From Pseudodesulfovibrio tunisiensis (GTDB lineage: Bacteria; Desulfobacterota; Desulfovibrionia; Desulfovibrionales; Desulfovibrionaceae): a stretch of 64,000 nt of DNA. This document shows positions 44,938 through 53,790 of this stretch, piece after piece (the stretch's first letter is position 1; each line of letters begins with the position of its first letter). The stretch spans positions 806,001 to 870,000 of the forward strand of contig NZ_CP094380.1 in assembly GCF_022809775.1 (NCBI RefSeq). The letters are read 5' to 3'. The translations under genes and the position numbers were made by a program. The notes under the pieces were generated by a model. The model was not told the origin of the DNA and did not search any database. It saw nothing but the letters and a program-made list of their open reading frames with translations.

Positions 44938-46686
44938 ATGTGGGAAAAGGCTTTCAGCGAAGTTCCGGGACTGTTCCGAAAAAATGAATCCAGCGAGGCA
45001 ACTCCGCTGGAGTTGCGTACTATCGAGCAGGTCAAATCCCATTTCGATTGGCTGCATATCAAGCACTGCCTCCTGAAACCGTATTTCGAGACCGAAGAAT
45101 ATCCTCTGGTCGAATCTCGCGAACTGCTTCCCTCCTTTGAAGTGGATCTCTACGAATACAAGGCATTGCCGGGGTTCACGGCAGTTGTCTTCGAGCGTCC
45201 CCTGAGTTCCTTTCAGGAAATATTTCAATATGATTCCCTGCATTCCCTTACGGATTGGCAACTGGATTTCGAAGCCGACGCCTGCTCTCTGGAAGGCAAT
45301 GTCTCGGCAGCCAACACCCGCACGTTTCTGAGCCGCCTGCCCAAACGGCATCACGCCGAATTCGTGAAGCAAATGCACGACTCGGACATATGCGCTCTGG
45401 AAAACTACGAGAACATGCTTCCCTTCCTCCTCGAACTTGAACGCGCGCACATCATTGCCCATGACAGTTCCGGCGCGTTCGGACTTCAGGGGATTTACGC
45501 CTCCCTGCCCTCGAATCTGGATTCCGAGCTCAAGCAGTTCGGCCTGAAAATCGGCAAATTCAAGCCGGGCGACAGCTTCATGTACGAGTGCAACCGACTG
45601 TTCGTGTACCATTTTCTCATGGAACTGCACGGATTTCCCATTGTCTCGGAGCGTCGCACCTCGGCCGCCATGTTCGCTCGCCGCCTGTTGCGTCAGGGGG
45701 AACGATTCATGATCCGCGTCCTCGGCCAGAGCGACAGGACCATCACCACGTTCACGTCTCCGCTGGCAGTCAGCGCAAGACGTCGGAAAGCCCATCCCAA
45801 GGTGGAGAAGATCGCTTTGGTGCAGGTCAATGAGAATCAGACCGAAGCCATCGCCCTGCTCAAGGATCAGGGCTTTTTCGTGGACGAAAAGAAACGGGTC
45901 GTGATACTTCGCGTCACCTACCAGCAGCACGACTACAACTCCCGCAACATCCGGGAAGACAGAGCGCTTTCCGTCCGCACGCAGGAAGTCATTCACCCGA
46001 TCACCGGGCGAATTCTGGATCATCTGAACATCATTCAGGACGTCCAGAACATGATCCTGCGACTCAACGACATCGTGCGCGGCGAATTCAAGGGCACGGT
46101 GAACTACAAGCGCCGGGAAAACGTCACGGACACGGATACGCACGAGAAACGACTGAAATTCCTGTTCAGCTGGCTGTCCAAGCACATGCACCGGATCATC
46201 GACTACTCGGATGAATACTATGCACAGGTGGTGCGCGTTCTGGACGGGTATCTGCTCGCCCCGGACAACTACGACGTCTTCAATGAACTCTTCGACCTTC
46301 ATCAGGAAGTCTGGTCGAAATACAGCCAGATTCAGCAGGCGCGAAAAATCAGGGCGCTTGAGGATCTCCACGCCAGACGCTACAAGGGCGAACGCATCGG
46401 CTACCGAAGGACCTTGGAGCTGATGACATCCATACTCAATGAATTGAAGTTTGAAATCGTCAACTATTTCGACAAATTCGTCGCAAAAGTTCTCGTCATT
46501 GGCGAGGACATGGTCTCGGACAGGTATCTGCAACGCAATTATGTGGAAAAGAAGGACGAGGAGCTGTCCGCATACGGCCTTGAAACCAAGCGGCTGTACT
46601 ATCGCCTCGTGGCGCTTCTGGACGAATTCCGTTCCATCCGGAAATCCCGCATGTCCACCGGCGGCACTCGCAGCATAGGCTTCTAG
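44938..46686 (+). CDS. Large hypothetical protein, unrecognised family
   Basis: A protein of about 582 residues, mixed alpha/beta in character with no signal peptide or membrane helix. An acidic N-terminal half contains ELLPSFEVDLYEY. The C-terminal ~200 residues are strongly helical and charged (RAEDLHARRYKGER-like and VRVLDGYLLAPDNYDVFNELFDLHQEVW). Codon use and GC match the neighbours, so it belongs to the core genome. I placed the start at ATG 44938; a TTG at 44860 would add 26 residues. Neither has a clear ribosome site. It stands 25 nt before gcvT on the same strand. I know of no function. Confidence 0.65.
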   Translation: MWEKAFSEVPGLFRKNESSEATPLELRTIEQVKSHFDWLHIKHCLLKPYFETEEYPLVESRELLPSFEVDLYEYKALPGFTAVVFERPLSSFQEIFQYDSLHSLTDWQLDFEADACSLEGNVSAANTRTFLSRLPKRHHAEFVKQMHDSDICALENYENMLPFLLELERAHIIAHDSSGAFGLQGIYASLPSNLDSELKQFGLKIGKFKPGDSFMYECNRLFVYHFLMELHGFPIVSERRTSAAMFARRLLRQGERFMIRVLGQSDRTITTFTSPLAVSARRRKAHPKVEKIALVQVNENQTEAIALLKDQGFFVDEKKRVVILRVTYQQHDYNSRNIREDRALSVRTQEVIHPITGRILDHLNIIQDVQNMILRLNDIVRGEFKGTVNYKRRENVTDTDTHEKRLKFLFSWLSKHMHRIIDYSDEYYAQVVRVLDGYLLAPDNYDVFNELFDLHQEVWSKYSQIQQARKIRALEDLHARRYKGERIGYRRTLELMTSILNELKFEIVNYFDKFVAKVLVIGEDMVSDRYLQRNYVEKKDEELSAYGLETKRLYYRLVALLDEFRSIRKSRMSTGGTRSIGF

Positions 46687-46711
46687 TTCCAGTACCAACA
46701 AGGAGGAGAAT

Positions 46712-47797
46712 TTGGACTCTCTCGCTGTCACCCCCCTTACCGAATGGCACAGGAAAAACGGGGCGAAAATGGCTCCGTTCGCCGGTTTCGACATGCCCGT
46801 CCAGTACAAGGGCATCATTGTCGAACACAAACACACCCGCTCCAAGGTCGGCATCTTCGACATATGCCACATGGGGGAACTGATTCTGGAGGGCCCCGGC
46901 GCCCTTGAAGCCTTGAACAAAGTTGTCACTCACGATCTGACCACCCTGGCCCCGGGCAAATGCCGCTACGGATTCCTGCTCAATGAATCCGGGGGAATCA
47001 CGGATGACCTCATCGTCTACTGTCTGAAAGATGACGCCTACATGCTCGTGGTCAATGGCGCTTGCCGGGAAAAGGACCATGCCGCAATCTCCGGCAAGCT
47101 GCCCGATGCCCTGCCCCTGAAGGATGTCAGCGACGAAACCGCCAAGATCGACGTTCAGGGGCCCGAAAGTCTGGCCGTGATCAACGAAGTTCTTGGCGCG
47201 GACTTCAGCCATTTGAAATATTTCAATTTCGAGCAGTGTCAGGTCGCGGGATGCTCCATGATCGTCAGCCGCACCGGCTACACCGGCGAATTGGGGTATG
47301 AACTGTACCTGCCTGCGGACAAGGCACTGGAAATCTGGGAAAAACTTGCTGCGGACGAGCGCGTGGAGCCCGTGGGACTGGGCGCACGAGACACGCTGCG
47401 TCTGGAGATCGGCTACCCCTTGTACGGTCAGGATCTGGACGACGACCATACCCCCGTGGAATCCGGCGGCGGTTTCTTCCTGAAAAAGGAAACCGAGTAC
47501 ATGGGCAAAGCCGGCCTTGGAAAAGTTCGGGAAAAGCTCGTTCCCCTGTCCATTCAGGGACGCCGCACCGCCCGTCACGGAGATGACGTCTGCCTGCCGT
47601 CCGGCGAGAAAACCGGCGTGATCACCAGCGGTTCCTTTTCCCCATCCCTTGGGCACTGCATTGCTCTGGCCTATGTCCGGGCCGAGGACGAGGATAATGA
47701 CATCTTCATCGTCAAGACGGCCCGGGCCGAGCTTGAGGCCGCCAAGGTCGGTCTGCCCTTTTATGCCGAAGGAACTGCCCGAAGGAAAATCGCCTAG
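46712..47797 (+). CDS. gcvT: Glycine cleavage system aminomethyltransferase (T-protein)
   Basis: A 361-residue folate-binding enzyme that moves the one-carbon unit from the aminomethyl group on H-protein to tetrahydrofolate. Family marks are FAGFDMPVQYKGI, GIFDICHMGE, SRTGYTGELGYELY and the C-terminal GLGARDTLRLEIGYPLYG. It starts at TTG 46712 with AGGAGG close upstream. No gcvH or gcvP is nearby in the window. A strong terminator follows. Confidence 0.93.
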   Translation: MDSLAVTPLTEWHRKNGAKMAPFAGFDMPVQYKGIIVEHKHTRSKVGIFDICHMGELILEGPGALEALNKVVTHDLTTLAPGKCRYGFLLNESGGITDDLIVYCLKDDAYMLVVNGACREKDHAAISGKLPDALPLKDVSDETAKIDVQGPESLAVINEVLGADFSHLKYFNFEQCQVAGCSMIVSRTGYTGELGYELYLPADKALEIWEKLAADERVEPVGLGARDTLRLEIGYPLYGQDLDDDHTPVESGGGFFLKKETEYMGKAGLGKVREKLVPLSIQGRRTARHGDDVCLPSGEKTGVITSGSFSPSLGHCIALAYVRAEDEDNDIFIVKTARAELEAAKVGLPFYAEGTARRKIA

Positions 47798-47823
47798 GCA
47801 ATCATCTCATGGAAAACAAAAAA

Positions 47824-47853
47824 ACGGGGGACAGCAATGTCCCCCGTTTTTTT
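47824..47853. terminator. Bidirectional rho-independent terminator
   Basis: A 10-bp stem ACGGGGGACA/TGTCCCCCGT with a GCAA tetraloop, A-run on the left and T-run on the right. It separates gcvT from the convergent lptG. Confidence 0.92.
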
Positions 47854-47879
47854 GTTTTTTCAATGCAATGAACTCTGCG

Positions 47880-49010
47880 TCACACTCTGCCGAAACGCAA
47901 TCCGGCCAACCAGTTTTTCACGGAATCCGCCAACCCGGGCACGGAAACCCAGGCCAACCGCAGCACGGCCAGCCCGCCCATGACCATGTTGCCGAACCAT
48001 GCCCCCAGAACGGGCGGCACAGTGCCCTGCTGTCCCGCGGAAACACCGACTACATGAAAACCGTAGTGCACGAACACGAGAGCCAGAGCCAAACCGATGT
48101 TCAGGAACAGGTTGTCCGACACCGTGGACAGGGCCAAGGCGAGCAAGGCCATGACACAAACGGAAAAGGCATAGGCAAAGCGGGAGTGCCACACGGTTTC
48201 CAGCTGATTCACGTTGGCACCGGACACCTTGAGATTCCCAATGACATCCCCCAGTTCCCACAGAGGCAACTGGGCCTTGTCATTACTCAGCTTGACAGCG
48301 GAAAAGGACTCCAGATTCTGCCGAACCGACAGGAATTGTGAAAGTCGTTCCGCCGCCCTGAAGGTCCGGGTGTCCAATTCATGCACATCGAGCAGGCCCC
48401 AGCCGTTGTCGTCCACCAGAGCCTTTTTCGCGGAAATGATTCGAATCAGCCGCTCGCTGTCCGTGGCGAATTCATACACAGTGACACCCGTAGCCCTGCT
48501 CTTGCTGGGTTGGGCCTCCTCGGCATGCACCACAAACGGGCCGTCCCGAAACCAAAGGTGCTTGATTCGCAACTCATCCAGTTGCCGCTTGCGAACCTCC
48601 TCCTTCCAGATGCGGTTGGCCTCATGCTCGCCATAGACGCCCACAACCTGGGAAAAACCGAATTGCACGCCGCTCCAGAACAGTCCGTACCAGACGAAAA
48701 ACATGATGAACCATGTCCATGACACCCCTCCGGCGCGCAAGGCCAGCATCTCTTTCGATCGAGAAAGAATGCCCAATTGAATGACCATGGCCAGCACGAA
48801 AATCGCGGGCATGAGCTGGGAGATGATGAGCGGAATCTTGACCAGAAAATAGAAGAATATCGTTTCGGTTCCGACTTCGGCCTGCACGAAATTGTCCAGC
48901 CTGTCGAACACGTCGGACAACAGGTACAAACAGGCGCCGCAACACAGGCAGATAAGCATGTAATACATGTTCTGCCGCAGCAGATATCGGGAGAGCACGC
49001 CGAACCGCAT
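47880..49010 (-). CDS. lptG: LPS export permease subunit LptG
   Basis: About 376 residues in the YjgP/YjgQ family. Three N-terminal and three C-terminal membrane helices flank a periplasmic beta-jellyroll domain (residues ~110-270). The helix 1 stretch LSRYLLRQNMYYMLICLCCG and the conserved LSRSKEMLALRAGGVSW loop are clear. ATG 49010 overlaps the lptF stop by 1 nt (TGATG). With LptF and LptB it would extract LPS from the inner membrane. Confidence 0.92.
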   Translation of the reverse strand: MRFGVLSRYLLRQNMYYMLICLCCGACLYLLSDVFDRLDNFVQAEVGTETIFFYFLVKIPLIISQLMPAIFVLAMVIQLGILSRSKEMLALRAGGVSWTWFIMFFVWYGLFWSGVQFGFSQVVGVYGEHEANRIWKEEVRKRQLDELRIKHLWFRDGPFVVHAEEAQPSKSRATGVTVYEFATDSERLIRIISAKKALVDDNGWGLLDVHELDTRTFRAAERLSQFLSVRQNLESFSAVKLSNDKAQLPLWELGDVIGNLKVSGANVNQLETVWHSRFAYAFSVCVMALLALALSTVSDNLFLNIGLALALVFVHYGFHVVGVSAGQQGTVPPVLGAWFGNMVMGGLAVLRLAWVSVPGLADSVKNWLAGLRFGRV

Positions 49011-50170
49011 CAGGCCGATCTCCTTCGCAAACGCGTCGCCCAGACGACAATCGAGGGAAGCCGTTCCAGATTGGCATATCTGAAGCCCATAACGGAAAAA
49101 AGAGCAAACAGGAGATTCGGCACCCACAGAGCCAATCCGGGATTCGACGCCCCGGATTCCCCCATGCTCACCCCCACGGAGAATACGCTGTAGTAGACAA
49201 GAAAAAAGACAAGGGCGAGCAACAGACCGTATTTCTGATTCAAGCCCTGAAAAAATACTGCCATGGGCAAAGCGAACAAGCCGAGAATGAAGCAGCCAAG
49301 CGGCAAGGTCAGCCTCTTGTAATACTCCGTATGTATCTTGTTGAAATTCCGCGTGGAATACCGCATATCCGCGTTGCCCTGTTCCAACAGTTCCCCCAGC
49401 TGGGCAAACGACATTTCCTTTGGTTTTTCCTCGCCGGAAAGGGAAATTCCCCCGACCATGTTGGCGAACGGCAGCCGTACGGAATACTTGCCGAATTTCA
49501 GCAGTGTCAGGCTGTCGCCCTGATTCTTGAAAATGCTGCCGTTACGGAATTCGATGCGAATATCCCCGGTATCATGATCAAAATGCACCTGTCCGGAAGG
49601 TGCGGTCACAACCACCTTGACGCTCCTGTTCGTCCTGTCCTCCACGAAGATGTCCTTGAAGGAACTGGTGGCCGGGTCCACCTTGCGGGCATATATGGTG
49701 AGGTTGGGGTATTCCTGATTGAAAATGCCCGGCTGAATGGCCAGTCTGGATTTTGTTCTGGCCAGTTCCACAAGTCGCACCTTGAAGGCGTCGTAACAGG
49801 TGGAAATGCCGTAAAAGGAAACCCCGTACGTCAAGGTCGTGACCAGAGCGCAAAACAGCAACGGTGCCGGGAGCATCCGAAACAGACTGACCCCGCTGGC
49901 CTTGAGCGCGGTCAGCTCATTGTCGGAACTCATGCGCAAAAAGGTCAGAAACACGCTCAGCATGCAGCTGATCGGCGCGATGAGCAGCATGAAAAGCGGA
50001 CTCATCAGAAAAAAAAGCTGCAACAGATCAAGCACGCCGAGATCAAGCGCGAGCAGCAGCGTGCGCAATTGCAGCATCCGGCCGATGAGAATCAACCCGA
50101 GCAGACAGGACACCGTCAGGCCGAACAGCTTGACGAGTTCCATGAATATGTGACGATGGAGCAACTTCAC
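49010..50170 (-). CDS. lptF: LPS export permease subunit LptF
   Basis: A 386-residue member of the same family. Helices at the N-terminus (LFGLTVSCLLGLILIG), the SSDNELTALKASGVSLFRML loop that contacts the ATPase, a periplasmic jellyroll and C-terminal helices (PLGCFILGLFALPMAVFFQG). It starts at GTG 50170 without a strong ribosome site; ATG 50143 is possible. It pairs with lptG. Confidence 0.92.
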   Translation of the reverse strand: MKLLHRHIFMELVKLFGLTVSCLLGLILIGRMLQLRTLLLALDLGVLDLLQLFFLMSPLFMLLIAPISCMLSVFLTFLRMSSDNELTALKASGVSLFRMLPAPLLFCALVTTLTYGVSFYGISTCYDAFKVRLVELARTKSRLAIQPGIFNQEYPNLTIYARKVDPATSSFKDIFVEDRTNRSVKVVVTAPSGQVHFDHDTGDIRIEFRNGSIFKNQGDSLTLLKFGKYSVRLPFANMVGGISLSGEEKPKEMSFAQLGELLEQGNADMRYSTRNFNKIHTEYYKRLTLPLGCFILGLFALPMAVFFQGLNQKYGLLLALVFFLVYYSVFSVGVSMGESGASNPGLALWVPNLLFALFSVMGFRYANLERLPSIVVWATRLRRRSA

Positions 50171-50179
50171 CGGCGGGAA

Positions 50180-50362
50180 TTACCGTTCCTGTTCAGCGAG
50201 AAAACGCTCCAGAAATTCCACATCCCTGGGGCCGAGATTGAAACGCATGGCGGCCTCCTCGACCAATTTGGAAAGCGGTTTTTCCGGATTGTCCTGGCGG
50301 GCCTGACTGATCCAGGCCACGGCCTTCTTGGCCAATTCGCTGTGAGTCATGACTGTCGTCAC
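50180..50362 (-). CDS. Small helical protein upstream of lptF
   Basis: A 60-residue protein, mostly helical and charged (MTTVMTHSELAKKAV start, DVEFLERFLAEQER end). GTG 50362 has AGGAG 7 nt upstream. It lies 9 nt before lptF, so it is probably in the same operon. Function unknown. Confidence 0.65.
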   Translation of the reverse strand: MTTVMTHSELAKKAVAWISQARQDNPEKPLSKLVEEAAMRFNLGPRDVEFLERFLAEQER

Positions 50363-50562
50363 GGCATTCTCCTGTGGTTCAAGATTTCGCGGCTAAACTA
50401 CACCACCTTACAAGGGGTTGCAAGGCGGGCCGCCTTGGGCTAGCAGGCTGGTTACCCATGCGGATTTCCAGCGCCTCGCATCAAGTTGCCGAGGCGGCAT
50501 CCATGTTCCATGGCATGTCGGCAAATTCGCTGAACACGCAGCACACACCACAAGGGGTGACA

Positions 50563-51354
50563 ATGACTTCATGGTACGTGGCCGTCATTCTCGGCATAAT
50601 CGAAGGCCTGACCGAATTCCTTCCGGTTTCCAGCACCGGGCATCTCATCATTGCCGGGCACCTGCTCGGCTACACCGGCCCCAAGGCGGAAACCTTTGAA
50701 ATCGTCATCCAGCTTGGTGCCATTCTCGCCGTGGTGGTGCTCTATTGGGAACGCTTTTACGGACTTCTCGATTTTTCCGGCAAAAGGAATTTCTCGGGAA
50801 TACGAGGACTTTGGCTCCTGTTCCTGACATCGCTGCCCGCATCCGTTGTCGGCCTGCTGGCTCACAAGTTCATCAAGACCCACCTGTTCTCCCCGGTCAC
50901 GGTTGCCTGGGCCCTTGGCGTGGGCGCGGTCATCATTTTCATCGTGGAAGGCATGAACAAGAAGGAAACCGCTGCCGAAATTGACGACATCACGCCAGCC
51001 TTGGCTTTCGGAATCGGCTGTTTCCAGTGCCTCGCCCTGTGGCCCGGCTTTTCCCGCTCCGCGGCCACGATCATGGGCGGCATGCTCCTCGGAGTCCGCC
51101 GCTCAACCGCCGCGGAATACTCCTTCATCGCCGCCGTCCCCATCATGTGCGCGGCCACGGGCTACGATTTCCTGAAAAACTACCAATTGTTCGAGGCCGG
51201 AGATATGCTTTTTCTGGCCATCGGATTCAGCGTCTCCTTTTTTTCCGCCTGGGCCGCGGTCAAGGGATTCATTTACCTGTTGGGAAAAACCACGCTCCGC
51301 CCCTTTGCTGTTTATCGTCTGGCTCTGGCTCCGCTGGTTTTGCTTTTTTTATAA
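50563..51354 (+). CDS. uppP: Undecaprenyl-diphosphate phosphatase
   Basis: A membrane enzyme of about 263 residues (BacA/UppP) that recycles the undecaprenyl carrier for peptidoglycan and LPS synthesis. The two active-site motifs are EGLTEFLPVSSTGHLI and LWPGFSRSAATIMGG. About seven helices are seen. I start at ATG 50563, behind AAGGGGTG, rather than at upstream alternatives. The 200-bp gap to the divergent small gene holds nothing I recognise. It is divergent from the lptFG unit. Confidence 0.95.
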   Translation: MTSWYVAVILGIIEGLTEFLPVSSTGHLIIAGHLLGYTGPKAETFEIVIQLGAILAVVVLYWERFYGLLDFSGKRNFSGIRGLWLLFLTSLPASVVGLLAHKFIKTHLFSPVTVAWALGVGAVIIFIVEGMNKKETAAEIDDITPALAFGIGCFQCLALWPGFSRSAATIMGGMLLGVRRSTAAEYSFIAAVPIMCAATGYDFLKNYQLFEAGDMLFLAIGFSVSFFSAWAAVKGFIYLLGKTTLRPFAVYRLALAPLVLLFL

Positions 51355-51388
51355 GTAATTTCAAATCGTAAAAAAATTCATTTTTTAC

Positions 51389-51418
51389 TTGCCAAGCGTC
51401 TCAAAGTCGGTCTATATG
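51389..51418 (+). promoter_or_regulatory. Promoter of the tRNA gene
   Basis: TTGCCA (51389-51394), 18 nt, TATATG (51413-51418), 34 nt before the tRNA 5' end. Similar to the ssrA promoter downstream. Confidence 0.6.
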
Positions 51419-51451
51419 CTTTTCCGCGCTGAGGGCGCGACCCCAAAACGT

Positions 51452-51528
51452 GGCGGGGTAGCTCAGTTGGTCAGAGCATGCGGCTCATATCCGCAGAGTC
51501 GGAGGTTCAAGTCCTCTCCCCGCTACCA
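51452..51528 (+). tRNA. tRNA with CAU anticodon (elongator Met, or Ile2)
   Basis: A 77-nt cloverleaf with acceptor GGCGGGG/CCCCGCT (one G-U pair), D-stem GCTC/GAGC, anticodon stem TGCGG/CCGCA with loop CTCATAT (anticodon CAT), T-loop GGTTCAAGTCC and an encoded CCA. CAT anticodons are shared by elongator Met, initiator Met and lysidine-modified Ile2. The first pair is not the mismatched initiator type. Met or Ile2 cannot be told apart with certainty here. Confidence 0.93.
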
Positions 51529-51538
51529 CGGTAACACA

Positions 51539-51577
51539 AAGCTCGCAGGATTCATCTTGCGGGCTTTTTCTTTTCTC
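51539..51577 (+). terminator. Rho-independent terminator after the tRNA
   Basis: AAGCTCGCA and its near complement TGCGGGCTT form a hairpin ending in TTTTTC, shortly after the CCA end. Confidence 0.75.
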
Positions 51578-51639
51578 CAATTCACAATTCAACAAAAGTT
51601 CGGCGTACGGGCATTTCAAAGATATTCCAACTTTTTCCC

Positions 51640-51667
51640 TTGCCAAGAGAGCCTTGATCCTTATATA
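51640..51667 (+). promoter_or_regulatory. Promoter of ssrA
   Basis: TTGCCA (51640-51645), 16 nt, TATATA (51662-51667), about 30 nt before the mature tmRNA 5' end, leaving room for a short leader removed by RNase P. Confidence 0.6.
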
Positions 51668-51696
51668 GGTCTTGACCTCAAGAGGTTCTTTGAAAT

Positions 51697-52083
51697 GGGG
51701 GCGCATTGGTTTCGACGGGGATAGTCGATGCCAAGGTTGCAGGTCGAGGTTGGTCGATGGCCTCGTAAAAATCGACCAAGCACACAAGTGCCAATAACGA
51801 TTACGAATACGCTATGGCTGCCTAGCGCAGAGTAGCACCTGACAACATCTGATTGTCACGACTCCTTCTCCGAGGCTTCATAGGAGGAACGAGTCGTCAA
51901 TTCATGAAGCTGGCGTCTTCCGTTTGCACGTTGCGGAAGGCGTGAGAACTAAAAGCGCGCTGGCCTGACGGCCGCCCTGGGCCGGGGCAATCCGTCAGGC
52001 GAGATTCACAAACGGTCCTAAACCTGTAGACGCCTTGAGCAAAGCGTTCTCGGACGGGGGTTCGACTCCCCCCGCCTCCACCA
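51697..52083 (+). ncRNA. ssrA: tmRNA (SsrA)
   Basis: The 387-nt RNA has tRNA-like ends: 5' GGGGGCG pairs with CGCCTCC followed by A and an encoded CCA (52081-52083), and the T-arm GGTTCGACTCC is present. The tag frame starts at GCC 51790 and reads A-N-N-D-Y-E-Y-A-M-A-A then TAG at 51823-51825, a Desulfovibrio-type proteolysis tag. It rescues stalled ribosomes with SmpB. Its 3' end abuts a phage integrase gene, and is the likely attachment site. Confidence 0.97.
52050..52083. other. Probable prophage attachment site (attL) in the ssrA 3' end
   Basis: Tyrosine integrases often use the 3' end of ssrA. Here the integrase stop is only 74 nt away and phage genes follow without a break. The exact core cannot be set because the other junction lies beyond the window; I find no second copy of the ssrA 3' end inside it. 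Confidence 0.55.
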
Positions 52084-52157
52084 TTTATCCTCAATCTTTT
52101 CAATTATTTGCGCTGCAAACACCCCGAAAACCCGTGGTGTTGATGTGGTGCACATAA

Positions 52158-53354
52158 TTACCCTCCTCCACGTCGTTTCAAGTGAACGATTTTCTCGCCG
52201 TTCCCCTGTGCACGGCGAATCAGTTTCGACATCTCGAAAGCCCGCTCTCCCTGGAGCTGGCAGTACCGATCAAACGCCTTGTTGGTGTCATGCTCGGACG
52301 CATCCTTGGCAGCGTCCCGGCCAGCCAGCTTGGCGAGCTGCGTTGTCGAGGTGTGCCGGGTTCCGCCGTACAGATCCACGCCTTCAACCCCGACCAGCTT
52401 GCAGGCCCGCTTCCACCAGACATAGAGATACTTCTGCCCGAAGGGCGTTCCCTCCTTCACGGGCGGAATGGCATTGTGATGCCGGAAGAACAGCGTGCCG
52501 GGCAGCGCGGGATATTTCCGCTTGAGCCAGTCCAGCACCTCCACATGCTCGTCCAGCAGCCGCACGGTCTTGCGCCGGTTCTTGCGTTTGGTCGGGCGCG
52601 GGAAATCCAGCACGCCGTAGTGCAGGTCAATGTGGCCTTCTTCCAGCCGGAGCAGGTCCAGCGGCCGCAGATTGGTGTAGATCGAAAGCAGGTCGATCCC
52701 CACGTATATCTTTGGATTGAGGTCCCACGTCAGCTCCCGCACCTTGTCCTTGATCTTCTTCTGGGTCTCCCAGTCCGTGAAGTTGCGCCAGCCCAATTCG
52801 AATTCGATGACCGGAAGGACAGGCACCTGATCACGGGTCAGGATTTCCTCTTCGACCAGCCACCGGGTGAAAAACACGTTCAACACGCTTCGATAGTTTG
52901 CCCTGGTCTTGCTCTTCACGTTCAATCCGAGCAGGAAGTGCTTGATCTCGCGCCGCCCGATGGATTTGACGTTCCGGTCGCCCCACGCCTCGATGGCCAT
53001 TTTCATGACCCGCGTCAGCTTCTGCTTGTAATTGTCGGACAGATTCGTTTCCGCGTGCCTCTCGTCCACGAATTCCTCGGCCAGCTTTTCAAAGGATAAT
53101 GGGTTGTCGGCCTGATAATCCCGAAAATCCAGAGTTCCCTTGTCCTCCTCGAACCGGATCCCGTTGAGGAATCGCTCGGCCTCGGCGTAGGTCCGGAAGC
53201 ACTTCCGCAGCTCGCGGCCGAACTTGACGTAGAACTGACGGTACGCCGCCACATGCGGATGTCTGGGACAAAAGCATCCGCCCCGCCGCTCGTCATGCCG
53301 CAGGGGACCACCACAAATGCCACACTTCTGCCGAGTGTAGATGTTGCCTTTCAT
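52158..53354 (-). CDS. int: Prophage tyrosine integrase
   Basis: About 398 residues. An N-terminal zinc-ribbon-like segment (CGICGG and CFCPRH) is followed by an arm/core-binding domain (LSFEKLAEEFVDERH) and a catalytic domain. Catalytic residues seen are Arg in IYTNLRPLDLLRLEEG, a basic cluster near PTKRKNRRKTV, Arg-His in DLYGGTRHTSTTQLA, His in ASEHDTNKAFDRY and the nucleophile Tyr there. The usual HxxR histidine appears replaced by Gly. ATG 53354 has AGGAGG upstream; the frame to 53417 is unneeded. It is read toward ssrA and lies at the left end of the prophage. Confidence 0.92.
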   Translation of the reverse strand: MKGNIYTRQKCGICGGPLRHDERRGGCFCPRHPHVAAYRQFYVKFGRELRKCFRTYAEAERFLNGIRFEEDKGTLDFRDYQADNPLSFEKLAEEFVDERHAETNLSDNYKQKLTRVMKMAIEAWGDRNVKSIGRREIKHFLLGLNVKSKTRANYRSVLNVFFTRWLVEEEILTRDQVPVLPVIEFELGWRNFTDWETQKKIKDKVRELTWDLNPKIYVGIDLLSIYTNLRPLDLLRLEEGHIDLHYGVLDFPRPTKRKNRRKTVRLLDEHVEVLDWLKRKYPALPGTLFFRHHNAIPPVKEGTPFGQKYLYVWWKRACKLVGVEGVDLYGGTRHTSTTQLAKLAGRDAAKDASEHDTNKAFDRYCQLQGERAFEMSKLIRRAQGNGEKIVHLKRRGGG

Positions 53355-53484
53355 GCATAAACCTCCTGATAAACCCACAGGAGTAGCATGCTGGCTATGG
53401 TGGTACAACCTGTTCATTTTCTTAATGAGTTTCCTTATGGTTTCTCATCATGCGGACCATGACCGGAAAGACATCAAGCCATGA

Positions 53485-53721
53485 TCAGCCTTTGACAGTT
53501 TGTTCGGTGCGGGCGACAAGCGCATCAAGGTCAGCGGCCAGAACCGGATATTCATCCCGGCACGACTCAGCGTAAGCACGCAAAGCCGGAATCGCATGCG
53601 GATCATGGGTGACATCCAGAACGAAATACTCACACCCATCATGCTTTTCACCGGGAGCATCCCGCCGGTCCGTTCGAAACACGACATACTTGTTGTAAAT
53701 GCCCTTGCTTTTGTCTTTCAT
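53485..53721 (-). CDS. Small phage protein
   Basis: A 78-residue protein with the stretch YVVFRTDRRDAPGEKHDGC followed by YFVLDVTHDPHAIPALRAYAESC. I recall similar short proteins in Desulfovibrio phages, without a known function. ATG 53721 has GAGGGG 6 nt upstream. Confidence 0.72.
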   Translation of the reverse strand: MKDKSKGIYNKYVVFRTDRRDAPGEKHDGCEYFVLDVTHDPHAIPALRAYAESCRDEYPVLAADLDALVARTEQTVKG

Positions 53722-53790
53722 GATGCCCCTCTTCCCCAAAAGTTGTTGTGACGGCCCCCAGCGTAGGCTCCAGGGGCTGCCTTGGTTGCG

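Noticed and set aside
44881..46929. 682-codon minus-strand frame opposite the 582-residue unknown
   Set aside because: The plus-strand frame has more natural amino-acid composition and precedes gcvT in the same direction. The minus frame also runs into gcvT.
50363..50562. Possible riboswitch before uppP, with short GC-rich inverted repeats
   Set aside because: The repeats (GCCTCG/CGAGGC and AAGGCGG/CCGCCTT) do not build a known fold that I recognise.
51485..52103. Minus-strand open frames across the CAU tRNA and ssrA
   Set aside because: They translate structured RNA genes and show no protein family.
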